Source of the DNA: Nitrospirota bacterium
Lineage (GTDB): Bacteria > Nitrospirota > Thermodesulfovibrionia > Thermodesulfovibrionales > Dissulfurispiraceae
Length of the DNA: 64,000 bases
Direction: 5' to 3'
NCBI GenBank assembly: GCA_040752355.1
Contig: JBFMHE010000013.1
Span: 44,548 to 108,547 of the forward strand
Shown piece after piece: positions 1 through 8,498 of this stretch; position 1 is the stretch's first letter, and the number at the start of each line of letters is the position of its first letter. A program made the translations under genes and the position numbers. The notes beneath the pieces were generated by a model that saw nothing but the letters and a program-made list of their open reading frames with translations, made no database searches and was not told the origin of the DNA.

Positions 1-1532
1 TCGAACCCTCTCGGAAGAACGCAGACAGCCGTGACCGGGTTGACGAGCTGCGCATCCGCCCGTTCGCCGGCCCGCTCCACGCCGATGTAGTATGCCCGTG
101 CTGTTCCCGCTGCGATCCGCCGGCCTCTGCCTTCGCGCACCGCGGCGTAATAAGCGGCGCCGATCGCGACCGCCTGGTCGAGGGTATCGTTTTCGAGTAC
201 CTGCACTCTCCACTCACCATCGGAGAACCAGTGGGTGATCACGTCGACCGCCTGCTCCCTGATCACCGGGGACTTGAAGACGCCTCCGTTGAAGAGGAGC
301 ATGTCGGGACGAACCACCGCCTCCCCGCTCCGGCTGTCGATTACCCGGGGCAGTTCCTTGCTCCCCGCATGCCGTTTCAGGAAGGACGAGAGGTGGCGCA
401 TGACAGCGGTATCAGAGACGAAGGGCAGGCCGAGCTCCTGCAGCCCCGTTGCCCTGCCCCGCTGCACCGGCTCGTCGAGTTCGACCTTTTTGAAGAAGCC
501 TTCGATTATAGTATCTCTGACTTCCGCTGCGGTCAGCTCGGTCCTGAGCAGCTCTCCCACCACCCTGCGTCCTCTCCCGAGAATGGTGACCGGCACGCTC
601 TCCCGCTGCCCCTGGCCGAGGAGCTCCTCTTTCGCCTCCCGGCACTGCTGGACAGCGGAGAGCCACTGCTGGTAATCGAACCGGCCCGAGCCGCCCGTGA
701 CCTTCTTCTCGATTCCGCGGGCGAGGGCGAGGTCCATATTGTCGCCGCCGAGGAGGAGGTGGTCGCCTACCGCAACGCGGCGGAAGACCGGCGCCCCTGC
801 TTCCTCGTGTATGGTTATGAGCGTGAAGTCGGTCGTCCCGCCGCCCACGTCGAAGACGAGGATGAGCGCTCCGGGACGTACGGTATCGCGCCAGTCCTGT
901 TCGTGCGCGGCGAGCCAGGAGTAGAAGGCTGCCTGGGGCTCTTCGAGCATGGTGAAGTGCCGCAGCCCCGCCATCTGCGCCGCCTCTGCCGTGAGCTCCC
1001 GGGCCGACTCGTCGAACGAGGCGGGAATGGTGACCACGAGCTGCTGCTCTTCGAGAGCGCGTCTTGCATCACCCTGCGCAACCGCGTAATTCCAGGCATC
1101 CTTCAGGTGCCTGAGATAGAGAGAGGACGCCTCGACCGGCGATACCCGCCGTGCCGCCGTCTCCCTGCCCCAGGGGAGGATCGGCCCCTTGCGGTCGACA
1201 CGGCTGTGGCTGAGCCATGATTTGGCCGAGGCGACGAGATTGGCCGGGACGCGGGCGCCCTGAATACGGGCGAACATGCCTACGATACGGGTGCTCTCTT
1301 TTTCCCAGGGCAGGGCGATGCTCCCGGGGGGCAGCTCGTATTCACCGGGGAGATAAAGGAACGAGGGCAGCACCGGCAGCTCCTGAATGATCCCTTCACC
1401 GGCGAGCTGGGGGATGGAGAAGCGTTCGATGCCCTTATCGCCGCCCTGTTCCGCATCGATAAAGGAGAGCGCCGAGTTGGTGGTGCCGAGGTCGATGCCT
1501 ATGCGATAACGCGCGTGGTGTCCTGAGTGCAT
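1..1532 (-). CDS. Hsp70 (DnaK-like) family protein, 3' end beyond window
   Basis: The minus-strand frame opens with RYRIGIDLGTTNSALSFIDA, the phosphate-1 motif of the Hsp70/actin ATPase fold. It continues with VFDVGGGTTDFTLI (phosphate-2) and a FNGGVFKSP segment (adenosine region), and stays open to the window edge, so about 510 residues are visible and the C-terminus is missing. Its ATG overlaps the stop of the upstream Hsp70 gene (ATGA), so the two are translationally coupled in one operon with a DUF2760 gene. The motif order matches ~600-residue Hsp70 paralogues rather than housekeeping DnaK, because no DnaJ or GrpE gene is near. Known of the family: ATP-dependent chaperone. The specific client is unknown. 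The long plus-strand ORFs over this region are shadows. Confidence 0.9.
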   Translation of the reverse strand, partial: MHSGHHARYRIGIDLGTTNSALSFIDAEQGGDKGIERFSIPQLAGEGIIQELPVLPSFLYLPGEYELPPGSIALPWEKESTRIVGMFARIQGARVPANLVASAKSWLSHSRVDRKGPILPWGRETAARRVSPVEASSLYLRHLKDAWNYAVAQGDARRALEEQQLVVTIPASFDESARELTAEAAQMAGLRHFTMLEEPQAAFYSWLAAHEQDWRDTVRPGALILVFDVGGGTTDFTLITIHEEAGAPVFRRVAVGDHLLLGGDNMDLALARGIEKKVTGGSGRFDYQQWLSAVQQCREAKEELLGQGQRESVPVTILGRGRRVVGELLRTELTAAEVRDTIIEGFFKKVELDEPVQRGRATGLQELGLPFVSDTAVMRHLSSFLKRHAGSKELPRVIDSRSGEAVVRPDMLLFNGGVFKSPVIREQAVDVITHWFSDGEWRVQVLENDTLDQAVAIGAAYYAAVREGRGRRIAAGTARAYYIGVERAGERADAQLVNPVTAVCVLPRGF

Positions 1533-3385
1533 CACACCGCGACTTCCTCCCGCACGGTGAACTCGAGCTTCCATCTGCCTCTCCGGCCGTTGTGCGCCTC
1601 GGTCGCTTCGCACCAGAGCTCGAGGCTGCCCGTCTCGGTGAGATAGCTATGGAGGCGCACCGGCGCCAGTGCGCCGGGCTCGACGCCCTCTGCGGGCAGC
1701 ACGGTCTCGAGGGGCGCGAGCTCGACGATCTCGTCCCTGTCCCATTCTTCGATTACGGCGCCGGGAGGGTCCTCTTTTCTCGTCAGCGACGTGAGGAACC
1801 GGAAGACCGCGGGCTCTCCCACGATCAGGCCGAACTCCTGTCCAGGGATCTCGAAATCGGTCCCCTCTTCCATGCCGAAGGGGACGACGCAGATCGCCTT
1901 CAGGGGAGGAGGCATGCCCGGCACTGCAGGCATGGAGGTCTCGACGCCGATGTAGTAGGTCCGCGGAGCGCCGGCGCGTATCCTGACCCCTCTCCCCCGT
2001 TTTGCATAGCCGTAGTAGGCTGCGCCGAGGGCGACGGCGCGTTCGGGGTCTATGCCCGAGAGCACCGCCACCGGCCCGTCCTGCTCTGCCGCGAGCCACG
2101 CATCGAGCCTGCGGGTGATGCGGTCGCGCAGGACTGCCGCTTTGGTGACACCGCCGTTGAAGAGTACCTTCGTCGGATGGATGAAGCTCCTTCCGCCTGC
2201 GGCCTCACCCTCTCCCGTGCGCACGTTCTGGCGCAGGAATTTGGCGAGGTGGCGCGTCACCGCCGTATCCGCTGCATACTGCAGCCCCAGCTCTCTCAGC
2301 CCCGTCGCCCTCCGCTCCGAGGGCGCATCGGTGACGGATGCCTCGGGAAAGAAGCCTTCGAGAATGACCCGCTCCATCTCCTCGCGAAGGAGCTCGGTCG
2401 TGATCGTCCCGCCCACCACGCTCCGTCCCCTGCCGAGGACCGTGACCGGCCGGCTGGCAGAGGCCGGATCGTTCAGCATGATCTCCTTCGCCTCCCTGCA
2501 CTGCTGCACGAGGCCCATGGTCTGCTTCGTATCGAGCGGGACGTTCCGTTCCGCCAGGCGGCTGCGCACCGAGAAGGCGAGGGCGAGGTCCATATTGTCG
2601 CCGCCGAGGAGGATATGCTCGCCCACCGCCACACGCCTGAGCGCGAGGGCTCCTTTCTCTTCGCTCACTTCGATGATGCTGAAGTCGGTGGTGCCTCCGC
2701 CGATATCGCAGACGAGCACCACATCGCCCACTGCGACCTGTTTTCTCCACGACTCCTCGCTTCCGCTGATCCAGGCATACAGCGCGGCCTGCGGCTCTTC
2801 GAGGAGCGTGACCTGCTGCAGTCCCGCCCGTTCAGCGGCCCTTACGGTCAGGTCGCGGGCAACGGCATCGAACGAGGCGGGCACGGTGATGAGCACGGCC
2901 TGGTTTTCGAGGAGGTAATCGGGATTTCCGCCGGCGATGGTGTGGTTCCAGACATTGCGGATATGATCGATGTAGCGGGCCGAGACCTCGAGCGGCGAGA
3001 GCTTCGGCACCTCTTCGGGCGCATGCCACGGCAGCAGGGGGGCGGTCCTGTCCACGGCAGGATAGCTGAGCCACGATTTTGCCGAAGAGACCATGCGGAG
3101 CGGGACCTCGGCTCCGCGCTTACGGGCGAATTCGCCGACGACGAGGTGCGGCTCCTCTTCCCAGGGGAGGGAGAGACTCTTCTCCGGCAGCTCCGCACCT
3201 GCAGGGAGATAGAGAAAGGAGGAGAGCATATCGCGCGCCTCGACCACGCCCGCCTCGACCACCTGGGGAATGGCGAGCAGGCGTATCTCGGGAGCGTCGT
3301 CCCTGATCTCTTCCGTATCGATATACCCGGCCACGCAATTCGTGGTGCCGAGGTCAATGCCGACAATGTAGCGGGGGGTATCCAT
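1532..3385 (-). CDS. Hsp70 (DnaK-like) family protein
   Basis: A 617-residue Hsp70-type ATPase. The N-terminus reads MDTPRYIVGIDLGTTNCVAG; the second phosphate motif is CDIGGGTTDFSII (about residue 240) and the adenosine motif is VLFNGGVTK (about 430). The frame is open for 83 codons upstream, but the ATG at 3385 gives the canonical Hsp70 N-terminus and forms an ATGA overlap with the stop of the DUF2760 gene, so it is preferred. The same overlap occurs at its own 3' end. The two tandem Hsp70 proteins share order and spacing of motifs but are clearly diverged. They probably act as a pair with the DUF2760 membrane protein; that cooperation is inferred only from coupling. Confidence 0.92.
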   Translation of the reverse strand: MDTPRYIVGIDLGTTNCVAGYIDTEEIRDDAPEIRLLAIPQVVEAGVVEARDMLSSFLYLPAGAELPEKSLSLPWEEEPHLVVGEFARKRGAEVPLRMVSSAKSWLSYPAVDRTAPLLPWHAPEEVPKLSPLEVSARYIDHIRNVWNHTIAGGNPDYLLENQAVLITVPASFDAVARDLTVRAAERAGLQQVTLLEEPQAALYAWISGSEESWRKQVAVGDVVLVCDIGGGTTDFSIIEVSEEKGALALRRVAVGEHILLGGDNMDLALAFSVRSRLAERNVPLDTKQTMGLVQQCREAKEIMLNDPASASRPVTVLGRGRSVVGGTITTELLREEMERVILEGFFPEASVTDAPSERRATGLRELGLQYAADTAVTRHLAKFLRQNVRTGEGEAAGGRSFIHPTKVLFNGGVTKAAVLRDRITRRLDAWLAAEQDGPVAVLSGIDPERAVALGAAYYGYAKRGRGVRIRAGAPRTYYIGVETSMPAVPGMPPPLKAICVVPFGMEEGTDFEIPGQEFGLIVGEPAVFRFLTSLTRKEDPPGAVIEEWDRDEIVELAPLETVLPAEGVEPGALAPVRLHSYLTETGSLELWCEATEAHNGRRGRWKLEFTVREEVAV

Positions 3386-4032
3386 CACCTTATCTCGACC
3401 TCTGCAGGCTCGACGATGTGCGGGGCCTGGCTCTTCGGTATAGGCGGCATGCGCATTGCCGAGATCTTCCAGCCGCTGTGGCGCACCGTTCCCTTGAAGG
3501 GAGGCGGTCCGACGACAGTGCCGGTGAGGCGCAGGGCTGATGGATCGAACCCCTCCCTGACGACCACCTCGTCGCCTTCGCGCTCCGGCAGTACCGGCTC
3601 GATATCCATGTGCTCCGCTATCGCCTTCCGGCACTCCTTGTGAATATTCCTGACCGCGGCGCCTACCTGCCGGTCATCGAACCCGCTTATGTCCTCCATG
3701 AGAAAGTCGATGAGGCGGCCCTCCTTCTGCAGGAGCGAGAGCGCCTGGACGGCTCCGGGCTCGAAGGAGACCTGTTCGGCAGGAGGAGCCTTCACGGGCT
3801 CCAGCGCCGCCGTCGCAGGAGGCGCTTCCGGCGGCCTCGCAGGGGCGCTCTTCAAAGCCTTCGAGACGATCACGGCGAATATCGCCGAGAGGACCACCCC
3901 GGCGATGAGCAGCAGCACCACGCGCTGCGCAGGCGGCTGCTCCGAGAGGGCGGGGACCGCAAAGGCGACGGCAAGCATGGCGACAAGCGTAACGGCCACC
4001 AGGGAAGCTAGTGCTGTTCCTCGTGAAAGCAT
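3385..4032 (-). CDS. DUF2760 domain membrane-anchored protein
   Basis: About 215 residues. Two hydrophobic segments near the N-terminus (roughly residues 5-25 and 35-58) are followed by an Ala/Pro-rich linker and a conserved soluble domain. That domain contains ALSLLQKEGRLIDFLMEDI, the hallmark of DUF2760, and ends with a beta-rich tail including GTVVGPPPFKGTVRHSGWK. The start at 4032 is preceded by a GGGAG ribosome site about 8 nt upstream; an in-frame ATG nine codons earlier lacks one. The gene is first in an operon with two Hsp70 genes, a linkage known from Deltaproteobacteria and relatives. Biochemical function is unknown; a role in anchoring or recruiting the Hsp70 proteins is an inference. 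Confidence 0.85.
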   Translation of the reverse strand: MLSRGTALASLVAVTLVAMLAVAFAVPALSEQPPAQRVVLLLIAGVVLSAIFAVIVSKALKSAPARPPEAPPATAALEPVKAPPAEQVSFEPGAVQALSLLQKEGRLIDFLMEDISGFDDRQVGAAVRNIHKECRKAIAEHMDIEPVLPEREGDEVVVREGFDPSALRLTGTVVGPPPFKGTVRHSGWKISAMRMPPIPKSQAPHIVEPAEVEIR

Positions 4033-4153
4033 GGTTATTCTCCCTGCCGTACAAGGCACGTCTGTACGCCGCAGCCTGTACGCCGCAGAAGGTAGCGATT
4101 GGTACGATGCCTCTTCTCGAACCAGATAGAAGGAAAGCCCCTTTTGCTCTGAA

Positions 4154-4350
4154 CTCTAAGAGCTTCTAACAGAATGAAAGAGCATGGAGTCGGGCGAGGC
4201 ATAGTATGTGGAGCGGTATCAGCAGCCCGAGCGGAATCATGGATGATGGAGCGGGCTGGTGCCTCGGAGGCAAACAGGATGTTTGCCGAGAATGAGCGAA
4301 CAGACTGTGCCTTGTCTGACTCCCTCCGCTCATTCCGTTAGACGCTCTAG
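4154..4350. repeat. Dispersed palindromic element, copy A
   Basis: A non-coding element of about 197 bp. Its left end (AGAGCTTCTAACAGAATGAA, 4159-4178) and the reverse complement of its right end (AGAGCGTCTAACGGAATGAG) are imperfect inverted copies over about 50 bp, including GAGTCGGGCGAGGCATAGT versus GAGTCAGACAAGGCACAGT. The core contains a hairpin around 4262-4291 (CTCGGAGGCAAAC / GTTTGCCGAG). The same ends recur at 33.7 kb and, more degenerate, at 63.8 kb. It fills most of the 396-bp gap between the DUF2760 gene and the small ORF at 4429; no protein is encoded. Confidence 0.75.
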
Positions 4351-4428
4351 AAATTGTATCCCAAAAAAGGTGCGTTGACAACTCAATAATGGACGCCTTG
4401 ACGGCGCGATTGCCGGTATAATGGAGAT

Positions 4429-4638
4429 ATGGACTTTTGCGATCTCGATTGCAGATACGCTGCATTCCCGAAGTCGGATGCGGTGGACGGCTCCCGCAGC
4501 TGCAGGACCTTCATCGCCCTTGAGTGCACGCTGAAGAAGAAGCTCGTCCACAAGAACCTGCCCTGTGCGGACAAGGAGGCGCGGTGGGAGAAAGGGAAGA
4601 GCGGGAGCGCACGCAAGCGGAAGACAAAAAGAGCGTGA
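4429..4638 (+). CDS. Small cysteine-containing hypothetical protein
   Basis: A 69-residue basic protein with five cysteines: CDLDC at positions 4-8, two near residues 24-33 (RSCRTF and ALEC), and PCADK near 46, followed by a lysine/arginine-rich tail. The spacing looks like a small metal-binding or redox protein, but no named family is assigned. The reading frame fills the gap between the repeat element and the convergent YqhA-like gene. A consensus TATAAT (4417-4422) lies only 6 nt before the ATG, so the transcript may be leaderless. An earlier TTGACG at 4398 is too close (13 bp) to be a good -35. Expression is not proven, but codon use resembles the neighbours. Confidence 0.55.
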   Translation: MDFCDLDCRYAAFPKSDAVDGSRSCRTFIALECTLKKKLVHKNLPCADKEARWEKGKSGSARKRKTKRA

Positions 4639-4657
4639 CCGGCCTCTCGCGAGGGAG

Positions 4658-5188
4658 CTACTCTTCTTTGCCGCCGTGTTTCTTGTGGGTCAGATAGATG
4701 GAGAGGGCGACGAGGAAGATGCCTGCGCTGAGGGCGAGGATGCTCATGATGTCCCCGTAGCTGAAGTTCACCGCGTGTTTGAAGAAGGTGACGATCAGGA
4801 CCATGATGATGACCTTCGCGAGCTTCTCCTTGAGCTGGTCGAGCGAGTGGATGACGAGGATCTTCGACGACCTGGTATCGTTCTCGATATGCTCGATCTT
4901 GCTGATGAAGAGCTCGTACAGCCCGATGCCGAAGATGATCAGCACCGTGGCGATCAGGTATGCGTCGAGGGCCCCGATAATGTGGGTGATGGCTGTCTTG
5001 TGAAACGCAGCGTAGACCGATGCGTCGCCGAAGGCGTACGCGGCATCGGCGAGCACATGGAGGATGTCATAACTCCCGATGACGACGAGCAGCAGTGCGG
5101 CGAGTATGCTCGCGACCACGGCGAGCAGGATGACGAGCCTGCTCTCCCAGAGTATTCTCTCGATAATCCGTTCAAAGCGCCGGAACAT
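4658..5188 (-). CDS. YqhA / UPF0114 family inner-membrane protein
   Basis: A 176-residue protein with about four hydrophobic segments: LVILLAVVASILAALLLVV near residue 20, ALDAYLIATVLIIFGIGLYEL near 75, KVIIMVLIVTFFKHAVNF near 127 and ALSAGIFLVALSIYLTH near the C-terminus. The loop with LYELFISKIE and the length are typical of UPF0114. The function of the family is not established. The gene is convergent with the small ORF at 4429 and divergent from the hydrolase at 5233. An extended -10 (TGG-TATAAT, reading minus strand 5206-5198) ends 9 nt before the ATG, so the GGAGGA just upstream of the ATG would lie at the very 5' end of the transcript. Confidence 0.85.
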   Translation of the reverse strand: MFRRFERIIERILWESRLVILLAVVASILAALLLVVIGSYDILHVLADAAYAFGDASVYAAFHKTAITHIIGALDAYLIATVLIIFGIGLYELFISKIEHIENDTRSSKILVIHSLDQLKEKLAKVIIMVLIVTFFKHAVNFSYGDIMSILALSAGIFLVALSIYLTHKKHGGKEE

Positions 5189-5232
5189 GGCTCCTCCATT
5201 ATACCAGAGTTGAGGCGGCGTGATCGAAGGGA

Positions 5233-5988
5233 ATGGACCCGTCAGCTATAACGGAATCGCGGGTGAAGGCAGGGGGCGTGAGCTTTTTCATGCGGAGCGC
5301 CGGGTCCGGCGCACCCGGCCGGCCGGTGGTCGTCATGGTGCACGGGATGATCGTATCGAGCTGGTACTGGGCCCCTGCGCTCAGGGAGCTCGCTCCCCTC
5401 TGTACTGCCTGCGCCCCCGATCTGCCGGGGTACGGAAGGAGCCAGAAGCTCGCCCACGCCCTGCCGGTGCCGGACCTGGCGGATGCGCTCGGGGCGTGGA
5501 TGGACGCCGCCGGTATCGCTTCGGCAAGTATGATCGGCAACTCGTACGGATGCGCGGTGGTCACCGAGTTCGCGGTGCGGTACCCTTCGAGGATCCGGCG
5601 CGCCGTGCTCCAGGGCCCCACCACGGACGAGGAGGCCCGCCGTTTCCTCATCCAGCTCCTTCGCTTCATACGTACCGCTCCGTATGAGTCGCCCTCCCTT
5701 CCCCTCGGGATGGTGCGGGACTACCGGGCCGCGGGCTGGCCGGTGGTCGTCGAGACGATCCGCCAGGCCCTCCGCGATCCGATCGAGAAGCGGCTTCCCC
5801 TCGTGAGAATTCCCGCCCTGGTAGTGCGCGGCACGAGGGACTATGTATCGCCCCAGCGCTGGGCGGAACGGGTGACCTCGCTGCTGCCGGACGGGCGGCT
5901 GGCGGTCATTCCGGGAGGCGGGCACGGTGTCAACTATTCGAGGGCGAGGGAGTTTGTCGGAGTGATACGGCCTTTCCTGGAACTGTAG
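5233..5988 (+). CDS. Alpha/beta-fold hydrolase
   Basis: A 251-residue soluble enzyme. VMVHGMIVSSWYW is the oxyanion-hole HG motif (about residue 36) and MIGNSYGCAVV carries the nucleophile elbow G-N-S-Y-G (Ser about 103). An aspartate in VVRGTRDYVSP (about 206) and the histidine in GGGHGVNYS (about 234) complete a plausible Ser-Asp-His triad. The length fits the family. The substrate cannot be read from the sequence; esterase, lipase or C-C hydrolase activity are all possible. It is a single gene read away from YqhA. No clear ribosome site precedes the ATG, and a GTG slightly upstream cannot be excluded. Confidence 0.8.
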   Translation: MDPSAITESRVKAGGVSFFMRSAGSGAPGRPVVVMVHGMIVSSWYWAPALRELAPLCTACAPDLPGYGRSQKLAHALPVPDLADALGAWMDAAGIASASMIGNSYGCAVVTEFAVRYPSRIRRAVLQGPTTDEEARRFLIQLLRFIRTAPYESPSLPLGMVRDYRAAGWPVVVETIRQALRDPIEKRLPLVRIPALVVRGTRDYVSPQRWAERVTSLLPDGRLAVIPGGGHGVNYSRAREFVGVIRPFLEL

Positions 5989-6190
5989 CAAAGGCAGCTC
6001 ACCATCGTCCTCAATAGCTCAGGTTTACATCGATAAGGCGGGTGCTGTCATTACCTCTGCGCAGAGCTCAACGAACAGCATTTGAACATTGTCGGCGTGC
6101 GCCACTCCGTCTCTGCCTGGACCTGATGTCTTTGCGGCATAAACTAGGGTATAATCAAAGCGAAGGTCCACTGCAGGGAGGGTCGCAATC

Positions 6191-6733
6191 ATGGATGAGA
6201 CGTACACGTTCGTGGCAAAGGATGGCAGGGAGGTCACCCTCAGGCCGGCGGTTCCCGCCGATGCCGCCGAGATCATCAACACCGTCAGGTCCACGTCCCT
6301 CGAACGGAGCTATGTGCTGATGGAGGAGTACGGCAGAAACGCGGCATCCGAAGAGGCGTACATCAGGGACATGGACCGGCAGCACAACCTGCTCCTCGTG
6401 GCGGTTGCCGACGGCGCGGTCATCGGGAGTCTCGCCGCGCTCCAGGCCGACGGCGGTGGCCGGCCGCAGACCGCCCATGTCCTCAATATCGGACTGCATA
6501 TAGCGAAGGAGTATCGCGGTCACGGCATCGGTACGGAGATGCTGAAGTATACCGCGGCATGGGCCAGGGAGCGGGGTTTCACAAAGCTCGAGGCTGCCAT
6601 CTTTACGACCAACAAGCGTTCCCTCAATCTCTTCCGCAAGGCCGGGTTTGTCGAGGACGGCACCCGGCAGAAGCAGATCCGCGTCGGGAAGAACTACATC
6701 GACGAGGTCTACATGGGGATGTTCCTGGAGTAG
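6191..6733 (+). CDS. GNAT family N-acetyltransferase
   Basis: A 180-residue protein of the Gcn5-related acetyltransferase fold. The acetyl-CoA binding motif A is LHIAKEYRGHGIGTEMLKYT (around residues 98-117: R/Q-x-x-G-x-G/A), and the C-terminal LFRKAGFVEDG (about 150) is the typical motif B region. It starts with MDETYTFVAKDGREVTLRPA, a normal GNAT beginning, and a GGAGGG ribosome site lies about 8 nt upstream. A TATAAT at about 6150 gives a possible promoter. The substrate (amine, protein N-terminus or antibiotic) is unknown. It is followed after 12-36 bp by the DppB-like gene, so the three genes to 8498 may be cotranscribed. Confidence 0.85.
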   Translation: MDETYTFVAKDGREVTLRPAVPADAAEIINTVRSTSLERSYVLMEEYGRNAASEEAYIRDMDRQHNLLLVAVADGAVIGSLAALQADGGGRPQTAHVLNIGLHIAKEYRGHGIGTEMLKYTAAWARERGFTKLEAAIFTTNKRSLNLFRKAGFVEDGTRQKQIRVGKNYIDEVYMGMFLE

Positions 6734-6769
6734 CGGGAGATTGTCATCAGAACCTATATTCTCAAGAGA

Positions 6770-7678
6770 ATGGCGCTGCTCATCCCCCTTCTGCTCGGGG
6801 TGACTCTCTTTGCCTTCTTCCTCCTCAAATCGCTTCCCGGAGATATCGTGACGAGTCTCGTCGGGGAGCGGGCGAGCCCGGAGAGCATCGAGCGCATCAG
6901 GAAGGAGCTCGGCGCGGACCGGGGATTCTTTGCCCAGTATACGGGGTACCTGAAGCTGCTCGCGACCGGGGATTTCGGCAGATCCTACTATACCAGCAGG
7001 GAAGTGCTGCCCGACATCGCGGCGAAGTTCCCCAATACGCTGAAGCTCGCCTTTGCCGCGATGCTCGTGACCGTGCCCTCCGGCATCCTCCTCGGCGTCG
7101 CCGCCGCCTATAGGCGAGGCGGCCTTCTCGAAAAGGGCATCGACGCCTTCTCTCTCGCCGGTGTGAGTGTTCCCGTGTTCTGGAGCGCGCTCATGGTGAT
7201 GATCGTCTTCAGCCTGAAGCTGAAGCTCCTGCCTCCCTCGGGCACCGGCGACCTCCGGTTCCTCGTGCTTCCCGCGACGGTCCTGGCGATCCCCGCAACC
7301 GCGACCCTGGTGCGGGTGACCAAAGCCACCGTCGCCGACATCATGACGATGCCCTTCGTGAATACGGCCAGGGCCAAGGGCATTCCGGCGAAGAGGATAG
7401 GGGCGGTCCATGTGCTCAAGAATGCGCTGATCCCCATCGTCACGATCATAGGCCTCGACTTCGGCAGCTACCTGAACGGCGCGGTGGTGACCGAGACGAT
7501 CTTCGGATGGGACGGCATAGGGCGCTTTACGATGGAAGGCATACTGAAGCGGGATTATCCGGTCATCATGGGCTGCATCATTGCCGGTACGGTCATCTTC
7601 GTCATGATCAACCTCGTGACCGACATCCTGTACCACTATCTCGACCCGAGGGTCCGTCTCGATGCGAGGGAAAGGTAG
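6770..7678 (+). CDS. ABC transporter permease, DppB/OppB family
   Basis: A 302-residue membrane protein with about six hydrophobic segments. The EAA-like loop includes NTARAKGIPAKRIGAVHVLK near residue 200, as in dipeptide/oligopeptide/nickel permeases. Together with the DppC-like gene downstream it forms a heterodimeric transmembrane channel. No solute-binding protein or ATPase is adjacent, so partners must lie elsewhere. Oddity: the canonical N-terminus (RTYILKR before MALLIPLLLG) lies upstream of the first ATG. That frame has no ATG, GTG or TTG before the TAG at 6731, but ATC at 6746 has GGGAG six nt upstream. Translation may therefore begin at 6746; the ATG is given as the conservative start. 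Confidence 0.88.
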   Translation: MALLIPLLLGVTLFAFFLLKSLPGDIVTSLVGERASPESIERIRKELGADRGFFAQYTGYLKLLATGDFGRSYYTSREVLPDIAAKFPNTLKLAFAAMLVTVPSGILLGVAAAYRRGGLLEKGIDAFSLAGVSVPVFWSALMVMIVFSLKLKLLPPSGTGDLRFLVLPATVLAIPATATLVRVTKATVADIMTMPFVNTARAKGIPAKRIGAVHVLKNALIPIVTIIGLDFGSYLNGAVVTETIFGWDGIGRFTMEGILKRDYPVIMGCIIAGTVIFVMINLVTDILYHYLDPRVRLDARER

Positions 7679-7685
7679 TCTCCTT

Positions 7686-8498
7686 ATGAGGAGGATCCGG
7701 CGCGTGCCGCTGTCGCTCCTGGTGGTCCTCGCTCTCCTCGCTGCCTCGCTCTGCGCCCCCCTGCTCCCGCTCGACGACCCGAACGGCATCGACCTCGATG
7801 CATTGAAGCAGGCGCCGAGCCTTTCCCATCCTTTCGGGACGGATACGAAGGGCAGGGATGTGCTCTCGCGGGTGATCCACGGAGCGAAGATATCGATCGG
7901 CGTGGCGGCGCTCGCCGCCTTTATCGCTGCGGCCATCGGGTTCGTGGTCGGCCTGACCGCAGGCTATTTCGGCGGCAGGTTCGATACGGCGGTGACGGCG
8001 GTCGTCGACTTCGTGCTCTCCTTTCCCTCCCTGCTCCTCGCCATCGCCATCTCGGTCATCCTTCCTCCGGGCATCACGACGGTCATGATCGCGCTGGCGG
8101 CAGTCGGATGGACTTCCTTTGCGCGGCTCGTGCGGGGCCATGTGCTGACGATCAGGGATGCGGCCTTCGTCGATGCTGCGCGGGCGGCGGGGTGCAGCAC
8201 GATGCGTATCCTCTTCGTGCATATCGCGCCGCTCTGTATTCCCTTGAGTCTCGTCCTGATGGGGATTAAACTGGGGGGCTTTATGCTCACCGAAGCGACC
8301 CTCAGCTTCCTCGGGCTCGGCGCGCAGCCGCCGACGCCGACCTGGGGCTCGATGATCAGCGCCAACCGCACGTATATCCTGACAGCACCGTGGATGGTCT
8401 TCTATCCCGGACTGGTGCTGTCGATAACGGCCTTCTGTTTCAATCGGATGGGGGAGGTGCTGAAAAGGAGATTCGAGGTGCGGGACGCCGAAGCGTGA
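7686..8498 (+). CDS. ABC transporter permease, DppC/OppC family
   Basis: About 270 residues. The N-terminal region has the OppC-type HPFGTDTKGRDVLSRVIHGA motif, four or five hydrophobic helices follow, and the cytoplasmic EAA loop AARAAGCSTMRILFVHIAPL lies near residue 178. It pairs with the DppB-like protein just upstream. The start at 7686 gives MRRIRRVPLSLLVV, a normal DppC beginning; an ATG at 7662 inside the upstream gene is also possible. Its TGA (8496-8498) directly abuts the stop of the convergent dksA-like gene with no intergenic base. The substrate (peptide, nickel or other) cannot be told without the binding protein. Confidence 0.87.
   Translation: MRRIRRVPLSLLVVLALLAASLCAPLLPLDDPNGIDLDALKQAPSLSHPFGTDTKGRDVLSRVIHGAKISIGVAALAAFIAAAIGFVVGLTAGYFGGRFDTAVTAVVDFVLSFPSLLLAIAISVILPPGITTVMIALAAVGWTSFARLVRGHVLTIRDAAFVDAARAAGCSTMRILFVHIAPLCIPLSLVLMGIKLGGFMLTEATLSFLGLGAQPPTPTWGSMISANRTYILTAPWMVFYPGLVLSITAFCFNRMGEVLKRRFEVRDAEA

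Noticed and set aside
231..1220. Long plus-strand ORF (329 codons) opposite the first Hsp70 gene
   Set aside because: It is the complement of a frame with clear Hsp70 motifs; its own product is Arg/Glu/Pro-rich without any fold signature.
1592..3643. 683-codon plus-strand ORF opposite the second Hsp70 gene
   Set aside because: Shadow produced by high GC; the minus frame has all ATPase motifs.
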